In this document: positions 19,797 to 30,139 of the stretch, piece after piece | Layout: each line of letters opens with the position of its first letter | Position numbering within the stretch: position 1 is the stretch's first letter | Source of the DNA: Syncephalastrum monosporum B8922 | Lineage: Eukaryota; Mucoromycota; Mucoromycetes; Mucorales; Syncephalastraceae | Length of the DNA stretch: 30,380 nt | Reading direction: 5' to 3' | Assembly: GCA_000697355.1 (NCBI GenBank) | Contig: JNEN01000785.1 | Coordinates: 1-30,380 of the forward strand | The notes under the pieces: generated by a model | Told to the model about the DNA's origin: nothing | The model's database searches: none | What the model saw: only the letters and a program-made list of their open reading frames with translations | Made by a program: the position numbers and the translations under genes

Positions 19797-19828
19797 CACT
19801 TACGATACTTACGATACCTACGATACTT
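19797..19828. repeat. 9-bp tandem repeat (ACGATACTT-type), three units
   Basis: The sequence acttacgatacttacgatac is followed by ctacgatactt, giving three near-identical 9-nt units. It is non-coding as far as I can see. Confidence 0.8.
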
Positions 19829-20741
19829 GAATTATGAGCATATTAGATTGATATGCCTTTTCACCGCCAATCAGTTCTCTCTTCGTATACATTCGCTTTT
19901 CGCATACATTAGGCGTTTTATTTATCAATCATAGCTCTTGCAAGTTCAATTTCTAAGGATACAGATAGATATGCCGCTTTGTCCAGACTGACAAAGAAGA
20001 GAACTTCCGGATTCGATAGCTCTGGAGCAGACGAAAAGCCTGAAAAACGCTATTGGCGGAAATGTGCAGCTGTTTCTCCTTCAAAAATGCTGAAGGATGG
20101 TAGCAGCGTCCCTTGTAGGTATGCGTAGCCTTGTACTATGGCGTCGTAGTCATCACATATGCCTGGAAGATGTCACTGGTCTGTCTATACTGCCCAGGTC
20201 CTTCATGGCGCTGTTAGTGATATAGAAAAACAAAAGCAAAATGGTTTCATTTTGAACTCACTCGCCCGTCAAGTGTTCCTAATGTAATGGATGCAGAACC
20301 ACTCCAGTGAATGGATAGGTAGATACTTGCGATTCCAAAAGACTTATTTTCGTGTGTAACAGACCTATTTAGTCTGTATATGAATCGTAAAATAGGGCAA
20401 GTGAACAGCCAAGGATGTCATGCTGTACTTTTGAATGACGATGGAGGTGGTGATTGAATAAGCGTCGGCAGGGTGAGATATAAAGCCAAATATCTGATAT
20501 TGTACAACCATGCTGGCGATTGATTGTGAGGATAACTATCTTTGTTTCAGCGATACATCAACTGAAAATATAAAGAGATATCAGATGGAGGGGTATGATA
20601 AGGAGAAAAAAGTTTAGCAACAAGGATGTTGCCACCGCAGCCAGACTTGGGGGAAGGGTTTGGAAAGTATGTCATCAAATGCTGGTCCAAGCGCGGCGCT
20701 CACGATGATAGGATCACCATGCAGCAAAAATACCTTAAAAA

Positions 20742-21385
20742 TTATCAGATCCTTTTTCATTCTGGACACCCAGATGATAGGATATCTGTCATGATATCGA
20801 TACAAGGAGTCTGTCAAAGAGGAAAAAGCTTATCGTGGTGGAGATGAAGGGATCGTGAGCCGATCTGAGGATCTGATAAATATTCGCAGTCCGCCAAACA
20901 TTCGTGCATCCGAATATGGTGGCATTATCCTGGAGAAACAAGAAAAAAACAGCACACATACAAAAATAAAAGCCGCTGCATATCCGACGACACACATCAT
21001 TATCTTATGTAAGATTACGCTGATGTTTCTTTATTTTTGTTATATTATCAGGTATTTGTTGGATATACGGAGTATCATGGGACAAAATAGTCTAAGTCGA
21101 CGATCGCACAAGACATCGTAAGGAACCAAAGAAAATCAAATGAGCTAGGAAAGTTAAGCGTAGATATAGTTAAACTAAGCGGGATGGCTGAACGGGGGAA
21201 TGGAGAATACCCTCTAATCATCAATCAGATGTCATTCCTTCTCAGCAAAGCTCCGAGCAGTTTGCGTTTTTGCTGTGTTACACTGTCCCAGTCTCCATCT
21301 GATAAAATCAAGCAGCTTCTTTTTTGTCGTGCGATGCCTCCAAAAACGCTTGATCAAGATTTTGTATTGCGTTTGCATCTGATAA
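20742..21385. promoter_or_regulatory. Cluster of five CTGATAA (GATA-factor-type) sites
   Basis: CTGATAA occurs on the plus strand at 20873-20879, 21299-21305 and 21379-21385, and on the minus strand at 20742-20748 and 21045-21051. Several weaker AGATA/TGATAG words lie between them. The cluster ends 128 bp before the PPR start codon. Fungal GATA factors (nitrogen, iron and light regulators) bind HGATAR, so this may be an upstream control region. Base composition is AT-rich, so some excess of GATA words is expected by chance. Confidence 0.35.
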
Positions 21386-21419
21386 CATCAACAGCATCAG
21401 ATAGAGCAAGTAGGCCCCT

Positions 21420-21427
21420 TATAAATA
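21420..21427 (+). promoter_or_regulatory. TATA box of the PPR gene
   Basis: TATAAATA lies 93 bp before the ATG at 21513 and is followed by a pyrimidine-rich leader. Spacing and sequence are almost the same as for the 79-aa gene (98 bp), which supports both calls. Confidence 0.6.
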
Positions 21428-21512
21428 TACCCAAAGCTTGACCTGCCATCCATTTTTCAATACTTTATATCCTCCCTTTTCATCTCTATATCATATCATA
21501 TACACACACGCC

Positions 21513-24500
21513 ATGTACGCCATAACCTGCCCTGACATGTCGCCTACCCTCAGCGCATCCTCATCCTCTTCCTCCTCTTCTGCATCTTCCATCTCCCTCC
21601 CACCCACACAGCAAAACTTTCAAAAGACACAACACACACGACACAGCAAGCATCGCCGCCACCGAAAAGACAACACCAACAACAAAGCGCAAAACTACTA
21701 TGACGTGCTGGCAGGCCGGCAACTGCCTTCGCCTCCCCTTTCGCCGGTCGTGTCGCCCAACAAGCATTCAAACAACAAGGCATGCGCCGACGATCGCCTA
21801 AAGGCGGCTCGCCGGGACAACCAACTCCGCACTGTGCTGACCGAGCTGCATGCTGTCAAGCGTCAAGGCCTGGCGCTCACTACCGCGTCGTACAACATCG
21901 TTTTCGAGGCGTACATGTCGCTGCGTCGTGATGGCACACCTCTTACGCAGATGCTGCAATGTAAGTAACACGATATGAGGTTTATCTCGATCTTTTAGTC
22001 ACACATGACATGAATGTTTATTTAGTGTATGACGACATGACTCAGACGGGATTGGAACCGGATGACGCGACCTACTCGTATCTGATTCGGGCATTGTGCA
22101 AACGCGAGGTCGAGACACAAAAGACAGTGGCGATGCTGCGACGGCAGGCCGAGCGAGCGGGCACGACTGACGCACACGACGTGGACGCCCTGCTTGCCGA
22201 GGACAACCTCGCCAAAGCACTTGGGCTGTTCGACGCCGCCACAACAGCCAGCATGACGCTCTCCGTCGAGGCTGCCAACCAGCTCCTGCGCGTGCTTTCC
22301 CACAAACCCGATCAAGCCGCCTGCGCGCGCATCTATGCATCCATCACCGCTCCTACCTGTGCCACCTTTGGCTCACTCGTCCACATGGCCGGCCGCCTCG
22401 GCGATTTGCCGTTGGCCCTCGAGTATTACGCCCAGGGTCGCGCACGCGAGCACGACGTGCAGCTCGAGCACGCCCTCGTTGAGGCCTACCTACGCTGCGA
22501 CCGCGTCGATGATGCCCTCGCACACATTGAGAAGGAGCTCGTCGGCGACATGGTGGCGTACAACTCGGTGGTGCGCTACTACTGCGCTCAAGCGCGTCTG
22601 GCGGACGCGCACGCACTCGTGTCTCGCCTACCCAAACCTGATGCCAGTTCTTACGGTCCCCTCCTCGCTGCCTACTGCCAGACCGACGCGTGGGGATTGG
22701 CCCAGCCCATTTATCGCGCCTTGCTCACGACCGACCTCAGTAAGTCGTACGGCAATTTGGCCAACTATGCCATGCTCTGCCTCAAGCACGACCACACCGA
22801 CAAGGCCCTCGACGTCGTCCGCGCCATGCAGCGTGCCCGCCTCGAGCCCGACGCCCTCCTCGCCGAGCGCATCGTACGCGCTGCCACGGCCATACAGCTC
22901 CAGAGCGGCATCCATGCCCTGCAGGTCGTCACCGAAGCCATGTCTTCGCGTGCGCTCGCCAAGGCCGCCGATCGCCTCACCCAGTTGACCATCGAAATGA
23001 GTGCACACACTAGCTTGGACCTGACGCACGTGCTCGCGATTGGTCGTGTCGTCCTCGCCTACATGCCTTACTACAAGCTCCCTGACGAACTGGGCCGTCG
23101 TATCCTTACCTGCGCTGTCGACAATGACTGTCCGCTTGTGCTTCAAGACTTTGTCCTCCTGTACCAGGCCGCGGTGGCTGAACCTGAGCAAGCCCAGCCT
23201 AACATGCGTGGCTTCGTCCAGCGCCTGGTGACGCTGATGCGCGCTGCTGGCGTGAGCACGACCGACCTGCCGCGTGAACTGGTGGTGCACGTGCTCGGCT
23301 GTCTTGGTGAAGACGAGGAAGTGCGAGCGTTGTTCGATAACGGTGTCCAGCTCCTGCCGGAAGTGGAAGCGGCCTCCAAGGACGTGATGCGTTGCGTGAT
23401 GCGCGGTGATATGAAGCAAGCCGTTCAGACCCTGTGCAACGTGCTGGAGCAAGGCCATACGCCGTCGCTGGAGCCGGTGCGTGATGCGATTGCGCTGGCT
23501 GGCAAGCAGGGCCATCTTACCGAAGCGCAGACCATGTACGACGTGTGCAAGAAGGCACTAGGCGACAACAAGCAGGCTATCTACATGGTGACGAACAGTA
23601 TCCTGATTGGCTACGCGCAGCAAGGCCGCATGCACGAGGCGAAAGTGTACTATGACCAGATCAAGCGCATGGGGCTCTACCCGGATGGCAACGCCTACGC
23701 TTCGCTTCTTCTCGGCACAGCACAGAGCACCTCAACCACAGACGAGGCGAGCGACGCGCTGATCATCTACGAGGAGGCCAAGAAGCACAAGGTCCGCCCG
23801 ACCACGTTCTTCTACAACGTCGTCATCTCCAAGCTCGCCAAGGCCCGCAAGCTCGAAGCCGCGCTCCGCTTGTTTGACGAGATGCAAAACCTATTTGACC
23901 TCACACCGAACACCATCACCTTTGGCGCCGTCATCTCGGCCTGTGTGCGCGCAGGCAGCGAGTCGCACGCGTGCCGCCTCTTTGACGCCATGCTGCTCGC
24001 GCCCGCCGCGTCGCTCCGCATCGGCCCGTTCAACAACATGATCCAATTTTACGTGCGCCAGCAGCCGGACCGCAGCCGCGCTCTGGCCTACTTTGCCGAG
24101 ATCCGCCGCCATGGCCTGACCCCGACCGCCCATACCTACAAGCTGCTCATGGAGGCCTACAGCATGCTCGCGCCATACGACATGGAGACCGCCCACTCGC
24201 TGTTGGATAGCATGCGCGAGGAGGACGCGCTCGAGCCGCAGGCGACGCACTACGCCACGCTGATCTACGCTTATGGCACGCTGCAACACAATGTCAGTGC
24301 GGCGCAGCGCGTGTTTGACGACGCGGCCTGCTTGCGCGACGAGGTCGTCTACCAGGCCATGCTCGACACATTAATCACCCACCACCAGCTTGACCGCGCC
24401 GAAGCCGTCTATCACGAGATGCAGTCCGCCATCATGAAGAGCTCGTCGCCCTATATTGAGAACCTCCTCCTGCGAGGCTATGGCCAGGCCGGCCGTCTCG

Positions 24501-24715
24501 ACAAGGCCGAGGCCCTTTTCGAGCGCATGTCCGATGACAAGTCGATCCGGACGCCTGGTGTGGTCGTCCGCGAGCCAAGCACGTACGAGGCCATGGTCCG
24601 GGCTTACCTCAACAACGCCAAGGTCACCCAGGCCAAGTCGATCCTGGACCGCATGGCGCGCCGCCACTTTCCTGAGAAGGTCGTGGCCGCCGTCGCTGCT
24701 CTCTTCACCAACTAA
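21513..24715 (+). CDS. Large pentatricopeptide-repeat (PPR) protein
   Basis: A helical-repeat protein expected to bind specific organelle RNAs and act in mitochondrial RNA processing, stability or translation. Two exons (21513-21960, 22026-24715) give 1045 aa. Residues 1-60 are disordered: a Ser-rich run after MYAITCPDMSPTL, then a His/Arg/Lys-rich stretch. PPR motifs start near residue 125 (ASYNIVFEAYMSLRRDG) and recur to the end. Clear examples are MTQTGLEPDDATYSYLIRAL, NSILIGYAQQGRMHEAKVYY, TFFYNVVISKLAKARKLEAA, NTITFGAVISACVRAGSESH, TAHTYKLLMEAYSML, ENLLLRGYGQAGRLDKAEAL and STYEAMVRAYLNNAKVTQAK. A region at about 350-500 has weaker repeats. The ATG follows a TATA box by 93 bp, and the frame upstream of it has no ATG. 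No classical Arg-rich presequence is obvious. Specific orthology (Ccm1, Rmd9 and similar) cannot be decided by eye. Confidence 0.93.
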
Positions 24716-25073
24716 TCTACACACCTTGTATTCCTTCTTCCTTTATCCTCTCTTATTTCCTCTCTTCTCTCTCCCTCTCTCCCTCTCTCTTTGTATATAT
24801 CCACCCCCATCTTTTCATACTACCTTTGTAATCATCTTATATTATGGCTTCCATCAAATATATGCGTGTACATACTGATTCTATGAAAAAAAAAAAAAAA
24901 CAAGTGTGCGAGTACTGTTAATAATTATGGTATCTACAAGGGGAAGAAGAGTAAGGAAAGCTGGTGGTGTGGTGTGGGGAATCGACGGGAAACAAGGGAG
25001 ATGATCAAAAATAGAGGCGTGCTTTTCTTTTCCGTTTTTTTCGTTCGTTTTTTTTTTTTCTTCTCTCGTCGGG
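24716..25073. other. Convergent intergenic region, PPR / Dsc4
   Basis: The 3' ends of two convergent genes. It holds a CT-rich tract (about 24735-24795), an A16 run (about 24885-24900) and a T-rich tract (about 25030-25065). No gene is seen. Confidence 0.5.
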
Positions 25074-25829
25074 TTAAACGGGTAATCGGTCGACCTCGTC
25101 TTCATGCACGGGATCCAGGACATTGCGTATTGAGGACCGAAAGCCGATATCGAACACAAGATCATCGGTCAGATAGAACCCGCTGTCGTTTGATGCATCG
25201 CCGCCGTTGTCCTGACTCGATGTGTTGTTGTTTCTGGCTTGCCTCCGAGGAGTTGCGAGTGGCAGGCGGTCTGCGCCCAACGCAGCTGCCAACGAAGGCG
25301 GCATCAGGAGCGTAGAAGCAAAAGCGCCGTTCTGAAGTTGGGAAGAAAGGTGGGTGGTGGCAAATATCCGTACCACCTGAAGCACGTAAATGATCAAGTC
25401 CAGCAGAATCACTCGCATATGGCTCGGCTTGTTGTCTTGTAGAAGGGGCGTTACTACCATCAACTCTTCATTCACAAGAGAACAACTTACGATTCCCTAT
25501 GAAGTCAATGAGCAGACCGGGCTGGCCTAGCTCAGACGTAGAGTGCATCAACACACAGAGGCCCAGCCCGGTGGTAACCATACCAAGCGCGGTGCGTAGG
25601 GAGCGTGCCAATGCCTGAGGAGCCAGCATTTGCTGTGGAAGAGAGAAACACACGTCCTCATGAGTACAAATAGTAAAGGGAGAAACGGAGCTTGTCATCT
25701 CACCAGTTGCAGAAATATCCTTGAGAAGAATATCAGAAGGCTGGCATCGAGAAAGTAGTTGTATACAAAGTAACAGTAGAGAAGGGCATCCAAGGACCGA
25801 ATCACGTCTTGTTTGCCATGAATATTCAT
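25074..25829 (-). CDS. dsc4: Dsc E3 ubiquitin ligase complex subunit 4-like (DUF1746) protein
   Basis: A predicted membrane subunit of the Golgi/endosomal Dsc ubiquitin ligase, which in fission yeast activates SREBP and in other fungi clears orphan membrane proteins. Three minus-strand exons (25704-25829, 25491-25632, 25074-25435) give 209 aa. The DUF1746 pattern is visible: SLDALLYCYFVYNYFLDASL (residues 12-31), an Arg/Ala segment LAPQALARSLRTALGMVTTG with a hydrophobic run to residue ~70, GLLIDFIGNHNKPSHMRVIL crossing the second splice, and a third membrane helix LLDLIIYVLQVVRIFA. The remainder is a cytosolic tail with an Asn/Asp-rich linker (NNNTSSQDNGGDASNDSG) and an acidic end. The ATG at 25829 directly precedes the first conserved block. 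The frame upstream closes quickly. Confidence 0.82.
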
Positions 25830-27453
25830 CAGTACGGTGCAACTATTGCAGTTGCTCTTGGCGTGCGGTGGTGGCGGTAATCCTCGTTGCAGAAGAAAAG
25901 AAAGGAGCTGAGTTAAATTTGATTTCCATCAGGACAAAACTATTCCAGTAGACGCATTGTATCGCTTCTCTTTTTGGAGAGCAATCAAAATGTGTGAGGA
26001 AGAGAAGCACGGTCTTTGTTCAAGGATACAATGATTATGTATGTAAAGCTCGAATAGATGTGTATGTATGCAATATATGTCTCTATCAAGATAAGGCAAA
26101 GGTCAGCAACTGCACATGTCAAACGGCGTGGCGCGGCTTTAGCTCCTGTAAAGAAGTAGCGCAGTGCCGCTTGTCCGGGATTAAAAGCAGGAAACAAAGA
26201 TCCACGGAAGGGTCATGCTAAAAAAAGGACCAGTAATGATCCAGACATTCTTTAGCCTTACTTTTAGTACAGTGTCAAGAGGATATCGATGGAAGCCAAC
26301 CTTTCGGCACCCTCGCTTTTACGTGCCGTTGCAAAGCACGAGGGTACTGTGCAGCCAGAGGGTCTATGAGGCTCATTAAACTATCCCATCGGGTGTGAGC
26401 AAAATGCGAAACGAAAGGCAACGTGTGCTACCTTTGACACAGCATCCCCGAATGCCCCGAACGCACCATCATAGCACAACCCTTGATACCGAACGCATTT
26501 AACACACCAATGCCCTAAACTGAATGCATGATACCTTATCCATGATATACTGCCCTTTTGTAAGAGATCCTCGGCATTTGCTCCAATAAAAATTTTGACT
26601 TCCACCCGGCGGAGACTTGACCAGGACGTACTTGACTGACTGGCATCTAAAAGGCGGAGGTGGAGGAGGCCCACAAGATCAAGATGCATCGTATCGAATA
26701 CCGAGTTCGTAAACCTTGCATGCACCTTGATAACGATAGCAAATGCTCGTAAAGACGCCAAGGTATTGATGCCATGTCATGTCGTCTTGCTCATCCACTG
26801 AACGCGAGACGAGCAGTCCGGTTTTCATGTGTAAATACTGTAGACAAGAAAACAAGAAACCCTGATCTCTTCCCGACCTCTTCTGATCACTCTCGCTTTC
26901 TCCCTTTACAACAGCATATGCATATGATACATATAGGATGTCGCGACTCTTGTGATGGAGCCAGTGACGCAAGACTGTAAATGTTCTTTCCAAGACGTGA
27001 ACAAGGGTGTATGCAAAGATGCGAAAACTGCACATCAAGAACGTTATTTTCAAGTCTGCCAATGAAGAACACTTTACTTTGACATAGCACACAACCTAAT
27101 TTTGACGTACCTTACTACATGCTGATGACCTTGGAAAACGGAGACACATGCTTCTGTAGAGACGGAGAAGGAGGATGGGACGGGGAAAAGGAAAGGTAAG
27201 AGGAAGAGGAAAGGACGAGGAAGGCAAGATATACGCACAAAATAGAAAAAGGGACCATTTACTTGCCCAGCACACCGTCGCCGTATCTTATCGCTGTTGC
27301 CCACTCGTCCACCAGGCACCCAACACCCCCGCCCCTTGTCAAACGTTATGAACTCGTACATATGGAGTTATACATTTCTCTATAGTAGAAATGCACTGAA
27401 TTCAGTGAAAAGAAACGACTATTGTATGCTACTAACCCTGTTGTTGATTTTTC
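25830..27453. other. Intergenic region up to right repeat arm
   Basis: 1.6 kb with no supported gene. It begins with the presumed promoter of the Dsc4-like gene (minus strand). Two minus-strand frames of 126 and 137 codons (26381-26761 and 26679-27092) overlap each other in different frames, resemble no family and have ordinary AT-rich codon content. A purine-rich plus-strand tract lies at 27155-27235. No RNA gene is recognised. Confidence 0.5.
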
Positions 27454-29422
27454 ATGAGTTCATCTTCCGCCATGATGACCGTCTCTGCACTCTTTCTTTC
27501 CATATCAGCAAGAAAAATACGATAATGACATCGCAGAGAGATGCTTGAAATTTGTACAGAAACTTGAGAGAAGCAGTACGTAGATCAATGGTCTTTTGAG
27601 CTCAAAGCAATGAAACTCAAGGCTCCAGAGACGAGTATCAAGTTGCCTTTTTTGGGTTGTACCTGGTTTGGCAAAAGGACCTGAAGCCTTGATCCCGCCT
27701 GCCATGGAAGAAGAAAAAGAAAAGATAACGCAGAAGACATTCTTTTATCAGTATGAGACAGACGAATTATGCTCTAGTATAACATAATATTATACAACAT
27801 TGTCTTCTTTTTGGATGGAAAAACGACGTTTTGTCGCAGGCTGAAAAGGTCAGCACATGATCATCAGACCAACGCATGAAATCCAGTGTACTGGCAACGA
27901 CATATAAACCGCAGAAAAAAGTTGTCATCCAACACCTCGCTCTTATCAAAGTCTTTTCACAAACGTAAGTGTCTTGAATGACGAATCTCAGCTTACGAAT
28001 CTCATTCTTTTGCCATCAGACAACGCCATGGCCTCGATCTCGTCCATGCGCACGTCCCAAGGACACGTCGCGCAAGTCTATTGTCGATCTCTGACGGCTG
28101 TCAAGACACAAAACCACATGCAAGTCATTGTCCTCTTATCGCACAAAACAAGAGCAAGACACATCAAGCAACAAGCACGAGGTGAATAAGGCGACCGTCT
28201 GAGGCCTCTCAAGAAAGAGTACACACTCTTCATTTGATCAGTAAGTTTTCCCATTGTTCTCCTGCATGAATGTCATGATGTGCTCCACACAGACGTGTCA
28301 TTGACATCAATCTTATGTCCAGCATCAATCGCACGGCTGCCTACTGATACACAGCGCACTACCTCACCTGCGGCCGTAGCAAAAGGCGATACCTGTATTC
28401 TGGTCTCTGCAATACTTCTGCAAAAAATTGAGTAAGTAATCTTGACACAGGTTGGAAATCTATCGACCCGCTCATTCTGGGATCCAGACTATCGTGTAAC
28501 ACGGCGAAACGACAACGACAATGCCAGACAGAGCATGGCACATGATGCACGGCACAACCCTATGACCACACTGTTCAAACGCCTACCCAATGGGATTTGA
28601 CACGCATTCCCACACACTCAAGCAACCTTTCCAGAAAAAGAAAAAAAAAAGAAGGAAAAAGAAGAAAAGACCAAAGACGAAGGAGACATACATGTACTCT
28701 CTGGTAAAGCATTGCAGCCCTTATTGTATACGCTCTCATTCATCTTATCTATGTAGCATCCTGGGGAACTGCATATGACTTTGTCTCTTCATGGTAGCCG
28801 ATCTGATGCAAAAAAGAAAGCCCCACCATAGCAGAAGGTAAGAAAACGCTTTATGACTCTTTATTACATACTCATATATGGTAAATCCAAGGTTCTACAG
28901 AGCCAGACAAGGCGCTCTCAGATCAGCCTTTAAGCAAAGGTCTGCAACGCCGCACGCTTGACGGTTCAGCTCTGCGCGCAACGCAGTACTGGCACCAAGT
29001 CGCTCTTATCGGTGCATAGCCATAAATGCTTTCAAGCAGCGGTCACCTTTATTGCTGTTGCCACTGCTTCCAATATGCAGACAAACATTGCGAACTGCAT
29101 AGGCAAGTACCTCGTTAGGATACTAATTGACTCCATTGCTAACGCAAATTCAATATATAGACAGGTGTACACAAGCACTGGATTCCTCCTACCATATGAG
29201 CGTGAGGGTCAGCCATACATAGACACTTTGCACGGGGCAAACAACATTCGTCTTTTGGGCGAGCTATCGACCGCAGCCATTGGAGCACACTCAAGAGCGG
29301 GCAACATTAAGGAAGGCGCGAAGCCAAACTACATGGCAGCGGCATATCAGAAAGCACAGACGCACAGCTATTTACGCGCAAGGCACGAAGCAAAGCCAAG
29401 GCGATTCTTTCATCAGGCCAAG

Positions 29423-29690
29423 GAGCTACAACCACAACACCAAGGGAGACACTGCTGCACCCACGACACAGACGCGTAAGCTATATATGCGCAAGTCATT
29501 GGAGAAATGCCACGACGGCACCACCATCAATGCGAGGGAGCTACATCCAGAGCACCAAGGGAGACGCTACTGTACTCACGGCACAGACGCGCAAGCTATA
29601 TATGCGCGAGACATTGGAGCAATACCATGACGGCACCACCGCCAATTCGAGGAACAACCAGGGCACCAAGGGACATACTATTGGAGACAC
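29423..29690. repeat. ~115-bp tandem repeat in right arm
   Basis: The first unit starts at gagctacaacc (29423) and the second at gagctacatcc (29538), giving a period of 115 nt. A partial third starts near 29650. Shared blocks are caccaagggaga, cacagacgcg, agctatatatgcgc, cattggag and acggcaccacc. The stretch just before (29355-29385) is a more distant relative. Confidence 0.75.
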
Positions 29691-29997
29691 TGTGTCGAAT
29701 TGAAGCGTGACATCAAACAAGACACCTGAGGTGTGCTATCGAACACAGGCATCTCTGTGTCCAATGCCATTATGGAGAGACCATAGGTATGTATTACAGC
29801 GTCTTTTATCTTGCCAAACTAACTTCTCGCATCCTTGTGTAGAGCTCAGAGCAGACCAGACTACCCACCGCACTCTCGCCGCACTCTCTGGCAAGTAACA
29901 TCCAGTCTGCACGCAGATGTGCGCCCCTCCCCGGCCTAGTCGGGGCAGAAAAGAACGAGACGAGCCCATCAACCGGCGCTCGTGCGTCCAGTGGACG

Positions 29998-30023
29998 CTG
30001 TGGGAATACCAGGTGCTGTAGGT
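29998..30023 (+). ncRNA. 5S rRNA 3'-end-like fragment (right arm)
   Basis: This is an identical copy of the motif at 1319-1344, in plus orientation here. It is preceded by gtccagtggacg, a small inverted repeat (gtcca/tggac). Only the last ~25 nt of 5S rRNA are recognisable, including part of the region that carries box C of the internal promoter. A complete 5S gene is not present. Confidence 0.4.
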
Positions 30024-30119
30024 CGGCACGGATCGGCGTACCGGCACCCCCATTCCACTCCTTCGCCTTCCGTCATCTTTCTCCCGCCCGCCTCCTCTCA
30101 CCACCCGCACCCGCCAAAG

Positions 30120-30139
30120 CAGCCGCCTAAACGCGGCTG
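30120..30139. repeat. GC-rich hairpin in right arm
   Basis: This is the mirror copy of the hairpin at 1203-1222: cagccgc, a 6-nt loop, gcggctg, then tgtttgttt. Both arms keep it without change. Confidence 0.6.

Larger units (their letters stand above)
18306..21512. other. 3.2-kb gene-free AT-rich region
   Basis: This is the longest single-copy stretch without a supported gene. It contains a T15 run (about 18890-18904), a short tandem repeat at 19797-19828, a cluster of GATA-type words at 20742-21385, and a TATA box for the PPR gene at 21420-21427. A 141-codon ATG-initiated frame on the minus strand (18974-19399) is rich in Phe, Cys and His, resembles no family, and has none of the codon bias of the real genes. 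I see no tRNA or rRNA. Confidence 0.5.

Noticed and set aside
26381..27092. Two overlapping minus-strand frames of 126 and 137 codons
   Set aside because: They overlap in different frames, match nothing recognisable and lack GC-rich third positions.
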